A DNA stretch of 8,061 bases, taken from positions 1-8,061 of the forward strand of contig SYAB01000388.1 of NCBI GenBank assembly GCA_005787665.1. Direction: 5' to 3'. Origin of the DNA: Actinomycetota bacterium (lineage in GTDB: Bacteria; Actinomycetota; Actinomycetes; Mycobacteriales; Mycobacteriaceae). Each line of letters opens with the position of its first letter. Position 1 is the first letter of the stretch. Below, piece after piece: positions 1 through 6,385 of the stretch. Below the pieces are notes generated by a model, which worked only from the letters and a program-made list of their open reading frames with translations, did not search any database and was not told the origin of the DNA. Position numbers and translations under genes: made by a program.

Positions 1-825
1 GCGGTCCAGTTCGAAACTGACGCTCAACGGGGTGTCGGCGACGTCCATCAGATAGCCGCCGTACTGCTGCATCGCCGTGGCGACCGCCCGCTCCCCCGGG
101 CTCAGATCCAGCGCCGCCAGGTCGATGTCGGGGTCCAGTTGCAGTCGGGCACCCTGCGGGATGCAGTCCGGGCCGGGGTTTCTGCCGTCGCTCTTGAGCG
201 CCGGCGCCCGGAACGCCTCGCACGCGCTGCTGGACTGCAGTGCCAGGGCATGCGGGATGACGCCCGCCTGGATCTCGCTGAGCCTGATCACGCCGGCGAG
301 GCGGGAGGCGCCCGATCCGGTCGCCTCGCCACCCCAGCCGGATCCGCGCGCACTGTTGACCGCGCCCCAACTCGCCGACCAGCGTCCGTCCCGCAATTCT
401 GCCCGCCAGAACTCGAAGGACGTCCCCGAGGATTCATCCAGGGTCACCATCGCGCCGTCGGATCCGGGGTGCGGGGACGCGCCTTCGGGGATCGGCACCG
501 GCCACCCGGCGAACGGGCAGATCCCCCACTCGGCGGTGCAGGACACCCGATGAGTCGGGGTCTCGGCGTTCACCGGGTAGATCGGGATGGCGAACTCGAC
601 GAGATTGGCATGTAACGCGGGCTGCGCGGAGATCGCCGCGATCATCGCGGTGCTGCCGGGGTCGATCTCCGGGTCGGCCGCGATCGGGACCCGCCACGGG
701 CTGTTCGCCGCGAACAGCGACGGAGCGGCAACGGAGTCGTCCAAGGCGCCCCGGACTGCGACCGCTGCCGCCACCGCGATGACGGCGGCCACCAGCATGG
801 CGATCATCCGCCGCCTCGCCGTCAT
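1..825 (-). CDS. Secreted or membrane-anchored protein of unknown function, C-terminus cut by window edge
   Basis: The frame is open from the ATG at 825 to the window edge, giving 275 residues without a stop. The N-terminus has a basic start (RRR at 4-6) and a hydrophobic Ala/Val stretch at about residues 7-24, so it is a signal peptide or signal anchor and the rest is extracytoplasmic. Four cysteines (96, 103, 202, 221) could form two disulphides, which suits an exported protein. Residues 123-275 resemble, from memory, an unnamed family of exported actinobacterial proteins: a DG..V segment followed by FEFWRAE (137-143), a Trp-rich GRWSASWGA stretch (147-155), ASRLAGVIRLSEIQAG (173-188) followed by HALAL, and a C-terminal IPQGARLQLDP (222-232) with QQYGGYLMD (253-261). 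I know of no assigned reaction. Its ATG overlaps the stop of the polymerase gene (ATGA), and AGGTGG lies 7 bases upstream, so it is the last seen gene of the leftward operon. A role in binding, modifying or exporting the polysaccharide is inferred from position only. Confidence 0.8.
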   Translation of the reverse strand, partial: MTARRRMIAMLVAAVIAVAAAVAVRGALDDSVAAPSLFAANSPWRVPIAADPEIDPGSTAMIAAISAQPALHANLVEFAIPIYPVNAETPTHRVSCTAEWGICPFAGWPVPIPEGASPHPGSDGAMVTLDESSGTSFEFWRAELRDGRWSASWGAVNSARGSGWGGEATGSGASRLAGVIRLSEIQAGVIPHALALQSSSACEAFRAPALKSDGRNPGPDCIPQGARLQLDPDIDLAALDLSPGERAVATAMQQYGGYLMDVADTPLSVSFELDR

Positions 826-2828
826 CCGGAAACCACCTGTGCCGCAACCGGTTCGACCACCATGTCATCCTCGGGCCGAGGCAGCAGCTGACGGACCAGG
901 ACCACACCGCTGATCAGGGCGGCCGCGCCGCCGACGGCGGTGGCGAGCGCCACCTTGAGACCGGTGGTCTCCACCTTGGCGCTGATCTGGGTGGTGCCGA
1001 CGGGTTCCAGGATGTAGTCGTTGTAACCGATGGACGCCCCGAGCACGATCCCGGCGCGCTCGACCCCGGCGCGCAGCCGGTTCTTGGCCTCGGTCTCGGT
1101 CGCGCCGGTCGCGGTGAAGTCCAGCAGTCCGCGCACCGGGTCGGGCTGCACCTCGACCGCGGAGCCCCGCTCGTGCACCAGGCGGGCCATGGTGGGCAGC
1201 AGTTCGACCCGGGAGCGGATGTCGAGGGCATAGGCGTACCACCCGTCGATCGGTCCGACCGGGGTCACCGTGGTGTGCTGGGTGGCGGCCACCACCCGCG
1301 AGGCGCCGAGTACCCAGGCGCCCGCGAACATCGCCCCGCCGATGACGGCGGCCAGCACGCAGGCGGCCACCGCGTCGAGGTAGCGGCGCACCGCGCCGGC
1401 AGCGACGGGCCACGCCGGCGCCAGACCGCCGGCCAACGCCAGGATCAGGGCGAAGGTGCGGAAGTAGGCAAGATGCAGCGCGAGGCTGGACACCGACCAG
1501 CCGACGATGGCGGCGAACACCGCTGCGGCCAGAATCCGCTCCGGCGCGCGGGGAGTCGAGCAGATTCGCAGTCCGAGGATGGTCAGGGCGGCCACGATCA
1601 GGAGCAGCCAACTGATGACGCCGAGCGTGCCGGACTCGGCGGCGAGTTCGAAGTAGATGTTGTGCGGGGCCTCGGCCGGCTGGCGGACGGCGGTGGGCAC
1701 CCGGCCGGCGAACTCGGGCACCTGATCGGGGAAGGTGCCGGGGCCGAAGCCGAACACCGGCCGCTCTTGCCACATCATCGCGGCCTGCTGCTGGGCGGCG
1801 AGACGGCCCAGCAGCGACGGGTCGACGAACCCGCCGCCCTGGCCCTGACTCAGTTCGACGACGGCACGGACGAGTCGATTGCCCACCCCGGGTATCAAGG
1901 CGACACCGATCGCGAGCGGCACCATGATCGGTGCGGACTTCCAGACCGGACGCCCCGACAGCACGAACCAGACCAGGACGGCCACCCCGGCCGAGACGAA
2001 GGTGCCGCGCGACTGGGTCAGGTAGATCCCCGCGAAGATCGCCAGCAGGGCGGCCGCCCAACCGACCTCGACGAGGTAGCGGTGGCCCCGGATCGCCCGG
2101 GTGAGCAGCGCGGCTCCCAGTGGCACACCCAACACCAGATGACGGCCCCAGAAGTTCGAGTCCGGCAGCGGACCGCCGTAACGCAACGTGGTGACCATCT
2201 CACCGGAAGCCTTGGTGACCGTGGCGAATCCGCCGAAGGTGGCGGCGCCGCCGAACACCACCTGATTGATCAGGGTCAGCGCCGACAACACCGCCAGCGG
2301 GGCGACGATGGCGGCGGCCGCCATCCAGGGGCGTCCGGTGATCTGGATCAGGACGAACACGATGATGGCGAACAGGCAGTCCACCCCTGTCCGGCGGATC
2401 GACCCCAGCGACGCGGTGAGGTCGACGCTGCCCAGCACGCTGATGCTCTCGATGACGAGATAGGCGCCCAGCACCCCCACACAGATCACGGTCCAGGTGT
2501 TGAGCCGGGCCCGGGCCCGGGGATCCCGCAGGGCAAGACCGATCGAGACCAGCCCGAGCAGCATCGAGGCCTGGAACAGCGGCAGGCCGGTGACCGGCGC
2601 CAGCACCCCGGAGAGGTTGGTGATCTCGGTGACCACCATGACGTTGAGGGCCAGCACGGGGCTGCGCGCGGCGATCACGATCACCACCGCGCCGATCGGG
2701 GCCAGGACCAGCAGCCACTGGGTGCGGGAGCCCAGGATGAGCAGTGCGCCGAGCAGGCCGAGTCCGGCCGAAACCGCCAGTGCGGCGACCCGGTCCGGGG
2801 TCCGGGTCACCCGGGGCGCGACCGTCAT
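822..2828 (-). CDS. O-antigen-polymerase (Wzy)-like membrane protein with C-terminal Wzz-like domain
   Basis: This is a 668-residue polytopic membrane protein, predicted to join lipid-linked repeat units on the outer face of the membrane. Residues 15-470 contain many hydrophobic segments. The Wzy/O-antigen-ligase signature includes TQSRGTF (271-277), FGFGPGTF (359-366) in a long external loop, and PHNIYFELAAESG (388-400). After the polymerase core comes a further membrane segment (about 485-507), an extracytoplasmic stretch (about 510-622), and a last membrane segment (about 623-646) with a short cytoplasmic tail. That added part resembles a Wzz chain-length domain and parallels the separate Wzz-like gene just upstream. 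An open frame continues upstream to 3017, but it runs through the upstream gene, and the ATG at 2828 overlaps that gene's stop as ATGA and begins just before the first hydrophobic segment. Its own stop overlaps the next gene in the same way. Sugar specificity cannot be read from sequence; a ligase role is possible but less likely given the flippase and Wzz neighbours. Confidence 0.88.
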   Translation of the reverse strand: MTVAPRVTRTPDRVAALAVSAGLGLLGALLILGSRTQWLLVLAPIGAVVIVIAARSPVLALNVMVVTEITNLSGVLAPVTGLPLFQASMLLGLVSIGLALRDPRARARLNTWTVICVGVLGAYLVIESISVLGSVDLTASLGSIRRTGVDCLFAIIVFVLIQITGRPWMAAAAIVAPLAVLSALTLINQVVFGGAATFGGFATVTKASGEMVTTLRYGGPLPDSNFWGRHLVLGVPLGAALLTRAIRGHRYLVEVGWAAALLAIFAGIYLTQSRGTFVSAGVAVLVWFVLSGRPVWKSAPIMVPLAIGVALIPGVGNRLVRAVVELSQGQGGGFVDPSLLGRLAAQQQAAMMWQERPVFGFGPGTFPDQVPEFAGRVPTAVRQPAEAPHNIYFELAAESGTLGVISWLLLIVAALTILGLRICSTPRAPERILAAAVFAAIVGWSVSSLALHLAYFRTFALILALAGGLAPAWPVAAGAVRRYLDAVAACVLAAVIGGAMFAGAWVLGASRVVAATQHTTVTPVGPIDGWYAYALDIRSRVELLPTMARLVHERGSAVEVQPDPVRGLLDFTATGATETEAKNRLRAGVERAGIVLGASIGYNDYILEPVGTTQISAKVETTGLKVALATAVGGAAALISGVVLVRQLLPRPEDDMVVEPVAAQVVSG
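825..1301 (-). other. Wzz-like C-terminal domain fused to the polymerase
   Basis: This segment encodes residues 510-668 of the polymerase-like protein. It contains RVELLPTMARLV (540-551), then a beta-alpha pattern LLDFTATGATETEAKNRLRAGVE (568-590, read in parts), then YILEP (605-609) shortly before a final membrane segment with Gly/Ala-rich AVGGAAALISGVV (631-643). The same order (VTVQAPSPEAAEAALNDVL, then VRVLWPAK, then a Gly-rich membrane helix) is found at residues 107-181 of the separate Wzz-like protein. The resemblance is in layout and pattern, not in high identity; I infer a shared fold. Confidence 0.6.
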
Positions 2829-3448
2829 GGCGCTCGCAGCGCCCCGTCTTCGAGCGGATCGGGCACCGGGCCCTTGGGCTGCTGCCCGATGCGTACCCGG
2901 CGGGTCAGATACCAACCGGCCCCGCCGCCGATCAGGATGCCGGCCAGTGCTCCGGCGGCCATGATCTGGGCCCGGCCGGGGAGCGCCAGGGGCACCGCAC
3001 TGCCTTTCGCCGGCCACAACACCCGCACCGAATACGGCGAGGCCAGCGACGCCACCTCCGCGGTCGCGGTGGTCAGCACGTCGTTGAGGGCGGCCTCGGC
3101 CGCCTCCGGGGACGGTGCCTGCACGGTGACCGCGACGATCGTGGTCTCCGGCACGGCGGCCGCGCTCAGCGTCAGCTCCGACTCGTCGACCTTGGCGGCG
3201 TTCGCGGCCGACGGCAGCCAGCGCGGGTCGTCGTAGACCACTGCGGCGGTCCGGCTGACCTGGCCCCGGGTGAGGACCTCCCAGAAGTTCGAGGCCTCGA
3301 CGATGGTCAGATTGGCCGCCGGGAGGAAGGCGACGTCCCCGGTCGCCTTGTAACGGCCGGCGTCGGGGGTCAGCACGATCCCGAGCAGCGCTCCGAACAC
3401 CGCACCGATCAGCGCGAGCGCCGGGATGGCGAAGCGGTAAAACCTCAT
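2825..3448 (-). CDS. Wzz/CpsC-like polysaccharide chain-length adaptor, no kinase domain
   Basis: This 207-residue protein has the hairpin layout of polysaccharide co-polymerases: an N-terminal membrane helix (about 7-26), an extracytoplasmic domain (about 30-158) and a second membrane helix (about 161-181) ending in a short basic tail (RRVR, 183-186). The domain starts with YKATGDVAF (33-41), close to the first strand of Wzz proteins. Before helix 2 it has the proline-spaced stretch WPAKGSAVPLALPGR (145-159), typical of this family. It probably sets chain length with the Wzy-like protein. There is no Walker A/B motif and no tyrosine cluster, so it is not a fused BY-kinase, and none is encoded in the window. 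The frame is open upstream to 3808, but that stretch lies inside the flippase gene; the ATG at 3448 overlaps the flippase stop (ATGA), has an AGAGGGG ribosome-binding site just upstream and begins the first helix. Its stop overlaps the polymerase start. Confidence 0.83.
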   Translation of the reverse strand: MRFYRFAIPALALIGAVFGALLGIVLTPDAGRYKATGDVAFLPAANLTIVEASNFWEVLTRGQVSRTAAVVYDDPRWLPSAANAAKVDESELTLSAAAVPETTIVAVTVQAPSPEAAEAALNDVLTTATAEVASLASPYSVRVLWPAKGSAVPLALPGRAQIMAAGALAGILIGGGAGWYLTRRVRIGQQPKGPVPDPLEDGALRAP

Positions 3449-4923
3449 GGCCCCTCTTTCGGCTCGGCTGCCCCCGATGCCTCCAACCGGCTGCGCACCA
3501 GGCGGACCCCGGCGGCGAACAGGTGTGGTGCGGTCAGGCGCAGCAGCGCGACGTACAGCACAGCTCCGGCTACAGCTAACAAGGCTAACTCCGCGGGGGC
3601 AACCAGTCCTGCGGTCGCCCGGGAGAGCGCCCAGACGCCCAATCCCATCCCGGCCGCCGCCAGCAGCGGACCGATGAGAGCCCGCGCGAGATCGGCCCAC
3701 CCGAAAGCCACCACCCGGTGCAGGACCGCCATCCGCAGGGCGAAGTGGACCACCTCGGTCGCCAGCAGCGCCCAGGCCACCATGGTCGAGCTGTACCCGG
3801 CCGCCCACCAGATCGGCCCGACCAGCAGCACGAGTTTGGCCGCGCTGACCGCGGTCAGCACGCCGGGCCGGCCGACCGCCTTGAACACGTCACCGGCATG
3901 GAAGGACGCGGAGTAGATCACCGTGTAGAGCGCCAGCACCGCCAGGATGGGCGCGGAGCCCGCGTACTGATCGCCGTAGAGGGTCGCCACCAGTGGCACC
4001 GCGGTGACCGCCATTCCGACGCCGATCGGCGCGGTCAGCGCCATCACCACCGACAGTGCCTCCAGATAGTGACGTCCGAGGCCGCCGGAATCATGCTGCA
4101 TGCCCGAGAGCGCGCTGAACAACACGTCGCTGACCACGATGCACAAATTCAGCACCAGCAGTTCGGGGATGCGGTAGGCCAGGGTGTAGAGGCCCAGTTC
4201 GTCGGTGCCCAATCGGGAGCCGATGGCCAGGTAATCGACGTTGTAGATGGCGTAGGCCAACAGCGTCACCGCGGTGACCGGGATACCGAACCGCAGCAAC
4301 TCCCCGCCGGTTTCCCGGTTCAGCGCGAGGACGGGCCGCTGCCGGGACACCGCCCAGTACAGCGGGGTCATCACCGCGACGGCGGCCAACTGGCCGTAGG
4401 CCAGGCTCCACACCCCGTAACCACCGGCCGCCAGGCCGATCGTCACGACGGTCTTGGTGAGCGCGCCGGCGAACTCGGGCAGCAGCCGCGCCCGGAAGTC
4501 CATCGACCGGCGCAGCCACGCCGCGGGCACCGTGCTCAGCGCGCTCAACGCCAGTCCCACGGCCAGAAACCGGATCATGCCGGCCAGGTCCGGCTGCTTG
4601 AGTGCGGCGGCGGTCAACCCGGCGGTCGCAGCCATCAGGGCACTCGCAAACAGTCCGAACAGCACCGACAGTGTCAGCCCGGTGGGCGCCAGCACCGACC
4701 AGTCCCGCCGACTCTGCACCAGGGCCGACCCGACACCGAGGTCCTTGACGTAGTCGAACAGGTTGACCACGAGGAGCGCGAGCGCGAAGAGGCCGAACTC
4801 GGTCGGGTCCAGGATCCGGGCGACCACCACCGTCATGATCAGCGTCGAACTCTTGCTCAGCGCGAACACGAGGTAGTTCCACGCCGCCTGGCGCCCGGTG
4901 GCGGGGCGTTCGGTGGCAGACAC
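3445..4923 (-). CDS. Wzx-like polysaccharide flippase (MOP/MVF superfamily)
   Basis: This 492-residue integral membrane protein has about 12-14 hydrophobic segments along its whole length, the usual size for Wzx/RfbX/TuaB-type exporters. Family features include the early ARILDPTEFGLFALA (35-49), the following GVGSALVQ (63-70), and the mid-protein segment RFGIPVTAVT (211-220), followed by NVDYLAIGSRLGTDELGLY (228-246). It probably moves the lipid-linked repeat unit across the membrane for the Wzy-like polymerase encoded two genes downstream. Start: I chose the GTG at 4923, which follows GGGGAG by 4 bases. A TTG at 4953 would add 10 residues but has no visible ribosome-binding site, and the first ATG lies inside the first membrane segment. 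The stop overlaps the Wzz-like start as ATGA. It is the first gene of the leftward operon. The transported sugar is unknown. Confidence 0.88.
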   Translation of the reverse strand: MSATERPATGRQAAWNYLVFALSKSSTLIMTVVVARILDPTEFGLFALALLVVNLFDYVKDLGVGSALVQSRRDWSVLAPTGLTLSVLFGLFASALMAATAGLTAAALKQPDLAGMIRFLAVGLALSALSTVPAAWLRRSMDFRARLLPEFAGALTKTVVTIGLAAGGYGVWSLAYGQLAAVAVMTPLYWAVSRQRPVLALNRETGGELLRFGIPVTAVTLLAYAIYNVDYLAIGSRLGTDELGLYTLAYRIPELLVLNLCIVVSDVLFSALSGMQHDSGGLGRHYLEALSVVMALTAPIGVGMAVTAVPLVATLYGDQYAGSAPILAVLALYTVIYSASFHAGDVFKAVGRPGVLTAVSAAKLVLLVGPIWWAAGYSSTMVAWALLATEVVHFALRMAVLHRVVAFGWADLARALIGPLLAAAGMGLGVWALSRATAGLVAPAELALLAVAGAVLYVALLRLTAPHLFAAGVRLVRSRLEASGAAEPKEGP

Positions 4924-4965
4924 GGCACTCCCCGGATAACGACGGACCCGCAACCCGGGTGTTCC

Positions 4966-4978
4966 GGGCGACAGAGTA
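4966..4978 (-). promoter_or_regulatory. Weak candidate -10 for the leftward flippase operon
   Basis: On the minus strand TACTCT (4978-4973) fits the actinobacterial TANNNT -10 pattern and would start RNA near 4966, leaving a leader of about 40 bases before the GTG at 4923. No TTGACA-like -35 is visible 16-19 bases upstream. It lies within the spacer and -35 area of the rightward promoter, so the two would compete for polymerase. Offered as the best candidate in the gap only. Confidence 0.25.
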
Positions 4979-5004
4979 CCGCCGGATCGCTACCATTCGC
5001 GCGG
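4968..5004 (+). promoter_or_regulatory. Housekeeping-type promoter for the glycosyltransferase, likely leaderless
   Basis: GCGACA (4968-4973; 4 of 6 match to TTGACA) and TACCAT (4991-4996; 4 of 6 match to TATAAT, full TANNNT match) are separated by exactly 17 bases. Seven bases after the -10 comes the GTG at 5004, which is where RNA should start. No Shine-Dalgarno sequence precedes that GTG. This arrangement is the usual form of leaderless genes in mycobacteria, and it also supports 5004 as the start codon. Confidence 0.6.
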
Positions 5005-6284
5005 TGTCGGTCGCGCTGATCAGTGCCGTTGATCCCTATCCGACGGACGCCGGGAAGAAAGTCGTGCTGGCCGGATTCCTGGAGTATTTCGCCGACCGGT
5101 ACGGCCCGCAGAACGTCCACTACATCCGGGTCGGCGGTGGACCGCCGACCGATTTCCCGGTCGTGCTGCACACGGTGCCCGGCCCCAGCCGCACAGACCT
5201 GCTCCGCGCGCTCGCGACCCGGGTGGGGACCGGCCGGGCGAGCCTGCAGGAGGCGTTCCTCTATTCCCCGCGAACCCGGCAGGCCGTCTCGGGGCTGCTG
5301 AGCCAGATCGCCCCGCGGCTGCGGGTCTACGACACCGTCCGGACTGCCCAGTACGCCGGCGACGACGTCGCCGCGCACGCCATCTGTTACCTCGATGACC
5401 TGTTCTCCGACCGCTACAGCCGGATGCTGGCGGCCGCCCGGGAGTATCCCGACATCGACATCAACCCACTCGGGAACTTCGCGGCACACATTCCGCGCCG
5501 GTTGCGGCCGATCGCCGACAACCGCTTCGGCCAGACCGCCCTGCTCCGCTTCGAGCGTGCCGTGGTTCGACGAAGCGAGGACCGCACCGCTCGGCGGTTC
5601 CGGCGCTCGCTGCTGGTCAACGAACTCGAGGCCCGGGAGTTGCGGCGCCGGACCGGCCTGCCCGACGCGCGCATCCAGTCGATCCCGCCGCTGGTGTCAG
5701 CACCCGCCGCGCCGGTGCGCCGGCACGACGGGCGACCGGAGTTCGTGTTCCTCGGACTGCTGTCCCTGCCGCACAACGACGACGGGCTGCAGTGGTTCCT
5801 GACCGCGGTCTGGCCTCAGGTGCTGCACCGGATGCCGGCGGCCCGACTCCGGGTCATCGGTCGCGAAGCCCGGCCCGGGGTCCTCAGGACCGCCGAGCAG
5901 GCAGGCCCCAGCGTGTCGGTCGAGGGCTATGTCGCCGATCTGGACGACGCGTTGAGCGGGGCGGCGGCTCTGGTCAACCCGTTGCGCTTCGGGTCCGGGA
6001 TCAAACTGAAAGTGATCGACGCACTGGGACACCACCTCCCGGTGGTGTCCACGTCGGTGGGCGCCGAGGGCATCGCCAGCGGACCGAGCACCGGTGTGCT
6101 GGTCGCCGACGATGCGGCCGGACTGGCGGAATCGCTCTGCTCCCTGACCGACCCGGGCCGCAACGCGGACTGCTCCGCCGAAGCCGCCGAGCACTTCCGG
6201 ACCACCTATGCGCGCCCGGCGGTCTTCGCGCGTTACGCGGTGGCGTTCTCTCCGGAGGAGATCTCCGGGTCTGGCGGGGGCTAG
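5004..6284 (+). CDS. GT4-like glycosyltransferase of exopolysaccharide synthesis
   Basis: This 426-residue cytoplasmic protein has a GT-B layout. The N-terminal half begins directly with a Rossmann-type strand (SVALISAVDPYPTDAGKK, 2-19, with the acceptor-side loop DAGKK) and includes YLDDLFSDRYSRM (129-141). The C-terminal half has the nucleotide-sugar-binding pattern of the Glyco_trans_1_4 group: FVFLGLLSLPHNDDGL (247-262), LRVIGREARPG (282-292), VSVEGYVADL (304-313), RFGSGIKLKVIDAL (328-341) and LPVVSTSVGAEGI (345-357). The residue at the second Glu of the EX7E site is Asp (339), a mild change. It probably adds one sugar to the lipid-linked unit begun by the phosphotransferase downstream; donor and acceptor are unknown. 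The frame is open back to a GTG at 4959, but that adds 15 residues ahead of the first strand and would start upstream of the -10 element, so the GTG at 5004 is preferred. It is transcribed away from the flippase operon. Confidence 0.85.
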   Translation: MSVALISAVDPYPTDAGKKVVLAGFLEYFADRYGPQNVHYIRVGGGPPTDFPVVLHTVPGPSRTDLLRALATRVGTGRASLQEAFLYSPRTRQAVSGLLSQIAPRLRVYDTVRTAQYAGDDVAAHAICYLDDLFSDRYSRMLAAAREYPDIDINPLGNFAAHIPRRLRPIADNRFGQTALLRFERAVVRRSEDRTARRFRRSLLVNELEARELRRRTGLPDARIQSIPPLVSAPAAPVRRHDGRPEFVFLGLLSLPHNDDGLQWFLTAVWPQVLHRMPAARLRVIGREARPGVLRTAEQAGPSVSVEGYVADLDDALSGAAALVNPLRFGSGIKLKVIDALGHHLPVVSTSVGAEGIASGPSTGVLVADDAAGLAESLCSLTDPGRNADCSAEAAEHFRTTYARPAVFARYAVAFSPEEISGSGGG

Positions 6285-6288
6285 ACCC
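6252..6288 (+). terminator. Two adjacent hairpins at the 3' end of the glycosyltransferase gene
   Basis: CCGGAG (6252-6257) pairs with CTCCGG (6263-6268) around a 5-base loop. GGGTCTGG (6267-6274) pairs with CTAGACCC (6281-6288) around CGGGGG, an 8-base-pair stem with one G-U pair that spans the TAG stop. The two stems share bases 6267-6268, so they may be alternatives or stack closely. No T-run follows, so this is not a classic intrinsic terminator; it could be a U-less actinobacterial terminator, an attenuator or an RNA 3' end stabiliser. Confidence 0.35.
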
Positions 6289-6367
6289 CGATTCGCTCCG
6301 GCGGTTCACGAGTTGCCGGCCGTCACCCTGGGACAATGTTTGTGGAGTCATCGGCCCTCGAGTCGCC

Positions 6368-6385
6368 GGGGAGGTGTTTGCCGTG
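6368..6385 (+). promoter_or_regulatory. Ribosome-binding site that sets the phosphotransferase start
   Basis: GGGGAGG (6368-6374) ends 8 bases before the GTG at 6383 and is the only strong Shine-Dalgarno match in the 98-base gap after the glycosyltransferase. The frame is open far upstream and has another GTG at 6374 inside this site, so spacing favours 6383 (or the adjacent GTG at 6386). No convincing -10/-35 pair was found in the gap; TTGCCG at 6313-6318 has no good -10 partner. Confidence 0.6.

Noticed and set aside
434..907. A minus-strand frame overlapping the polymerase end and the secreted-protein gene
   Set aside because: The alternate frame starting at 825 gives a signal anchor, paired cysteines and conserved blocks, and joins the operon by an ATGA overlap; this one is Arg/Gly-rich with no motif.
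1173..3236. A 687-codon open frame on the plus strand
   Set aside because: It is opposite the polymerase and Wzz-like genes. Its translation is full of Gly, Arg, Asp, His and Gln with no hydrophobic segments or motifs, as expected of the reverse strand of a GC-rich gene.
3718..5019. A 433-codon open frame on the plus strand opposite the flippase
   Set aside because: Composition (rich in Arg, Gly, Gln, His) and lack of any family motif mark it as a shadow of the flippase gene, which has a convincing membrane protein on the other strand.
6304..6326. GTTCAC (6304-6309) and GTCACC (6322-6327) as a possible RegX3/PHO-box
   Set aside because: The shared TCAC cores are 17 bases apart, which does not fit an 11-base direct-repeat spacing, and no matching inverted half-site is present. 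Single short matches are expected by chance.
5792..6382. In-frame upstream extension of the phosphotransferase by 197 codons
   Set aside because: The stretch lies in another frame of the glycosyltransferase and its gap, has low-complexity Arg/Gly-rich content, and a strong ribosome-binding site sits just before the GTG at 6383.
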